From an uncultured Collinsella sp. (lineage in GTDB: Bacteria; Actinomycetota; Coriobacteriia; Coriobacteriales; Coriobacteriaceae): a stretch of DNA of 5,172 bases. A program made the position numbers and the translations under genes. The notes beneath the pieces were generated by a model. That model saw nothing but the letters and a program-made list of their open reading frames with translations, was not told where the DNA came from and ran no database searches. The number at the start of each line of letters is the position of its first letter. The stretch's first letter is position 1. The stretch lies in assembly GCA_902468695.1 (NCBI GenBank), contig CABQZS010000070.1:1-5172 (forward strand). Direction: 5' to 3'. Below, one piece after another: positions 5,164 through 5,172 of the stretch.

Positions 5164-5172
5164 ATGTCCGAG

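Overview
The window looks like chromosome from a GC-rich anaerobic actinobacterium of the Coriobacteriia, most like Collinsella. This is judged from codon use, the style of the proteins, the fused ECF ATPase and the strong Shine-Dalgarno sequences; no marker gene fixes the taxon. Every convincing gene lies on the minus strand, so the biology reads from right to left.

From the right edge: a strong symmetrical hairpin (5119-5163) probably ends the neighbouring transcription unit. It is followed by a gene-free stretch with a degenerate 46-bp direct repeat and a small hairpin. An extended -10 promoter (about 4852-4879) would start RNA almost exactly at the 5' strand of helix P1 of an FMN riboswitch (4661-4843). 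The riboswitch ends against the Shine-Dalgarno of ribU, the riboflavin-binding S component of an energy-coupling factor (ECF) transporter. ribU overlaps by 4 nt a 634-residue gene carrying both ECF ATPases fused in one chain, and that gene overlaps by 1 nt ecfT, the transmembrane coupling protein. The three genes make a complete riboflavin importer controlled by its downstream product FMN.

Thirty bases after ecfT comes a small gene of the pyridoxamine-phosphate-oxidase-like split-barrel (usually flavin-binding) family, then a 177-bp gap, then a second paralogue. The gap holds a perfect 38-bp inverted repeat (733-770 / 821-858) with internal pairing and a GGAAT on either side. It looks like a small non-autonomous mobile or BIME-type palindromic element and is the most unusual object here. 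The likely link is flavin: the riboswitch senses FMN, the transporter brings in riboflavin, and the downstream genes may encode flavin-binding proteins.

To the left, a GC-rich hairpin (201-254) closes this group. The last 34 bases are the start of another minus-strand gene with a Rossmann-type N-terminus (MSLKVGIVGAA), most like argC. Its leader holds two candidate ARG boxes spaced exactly 21 bp apart, which supports that reading.
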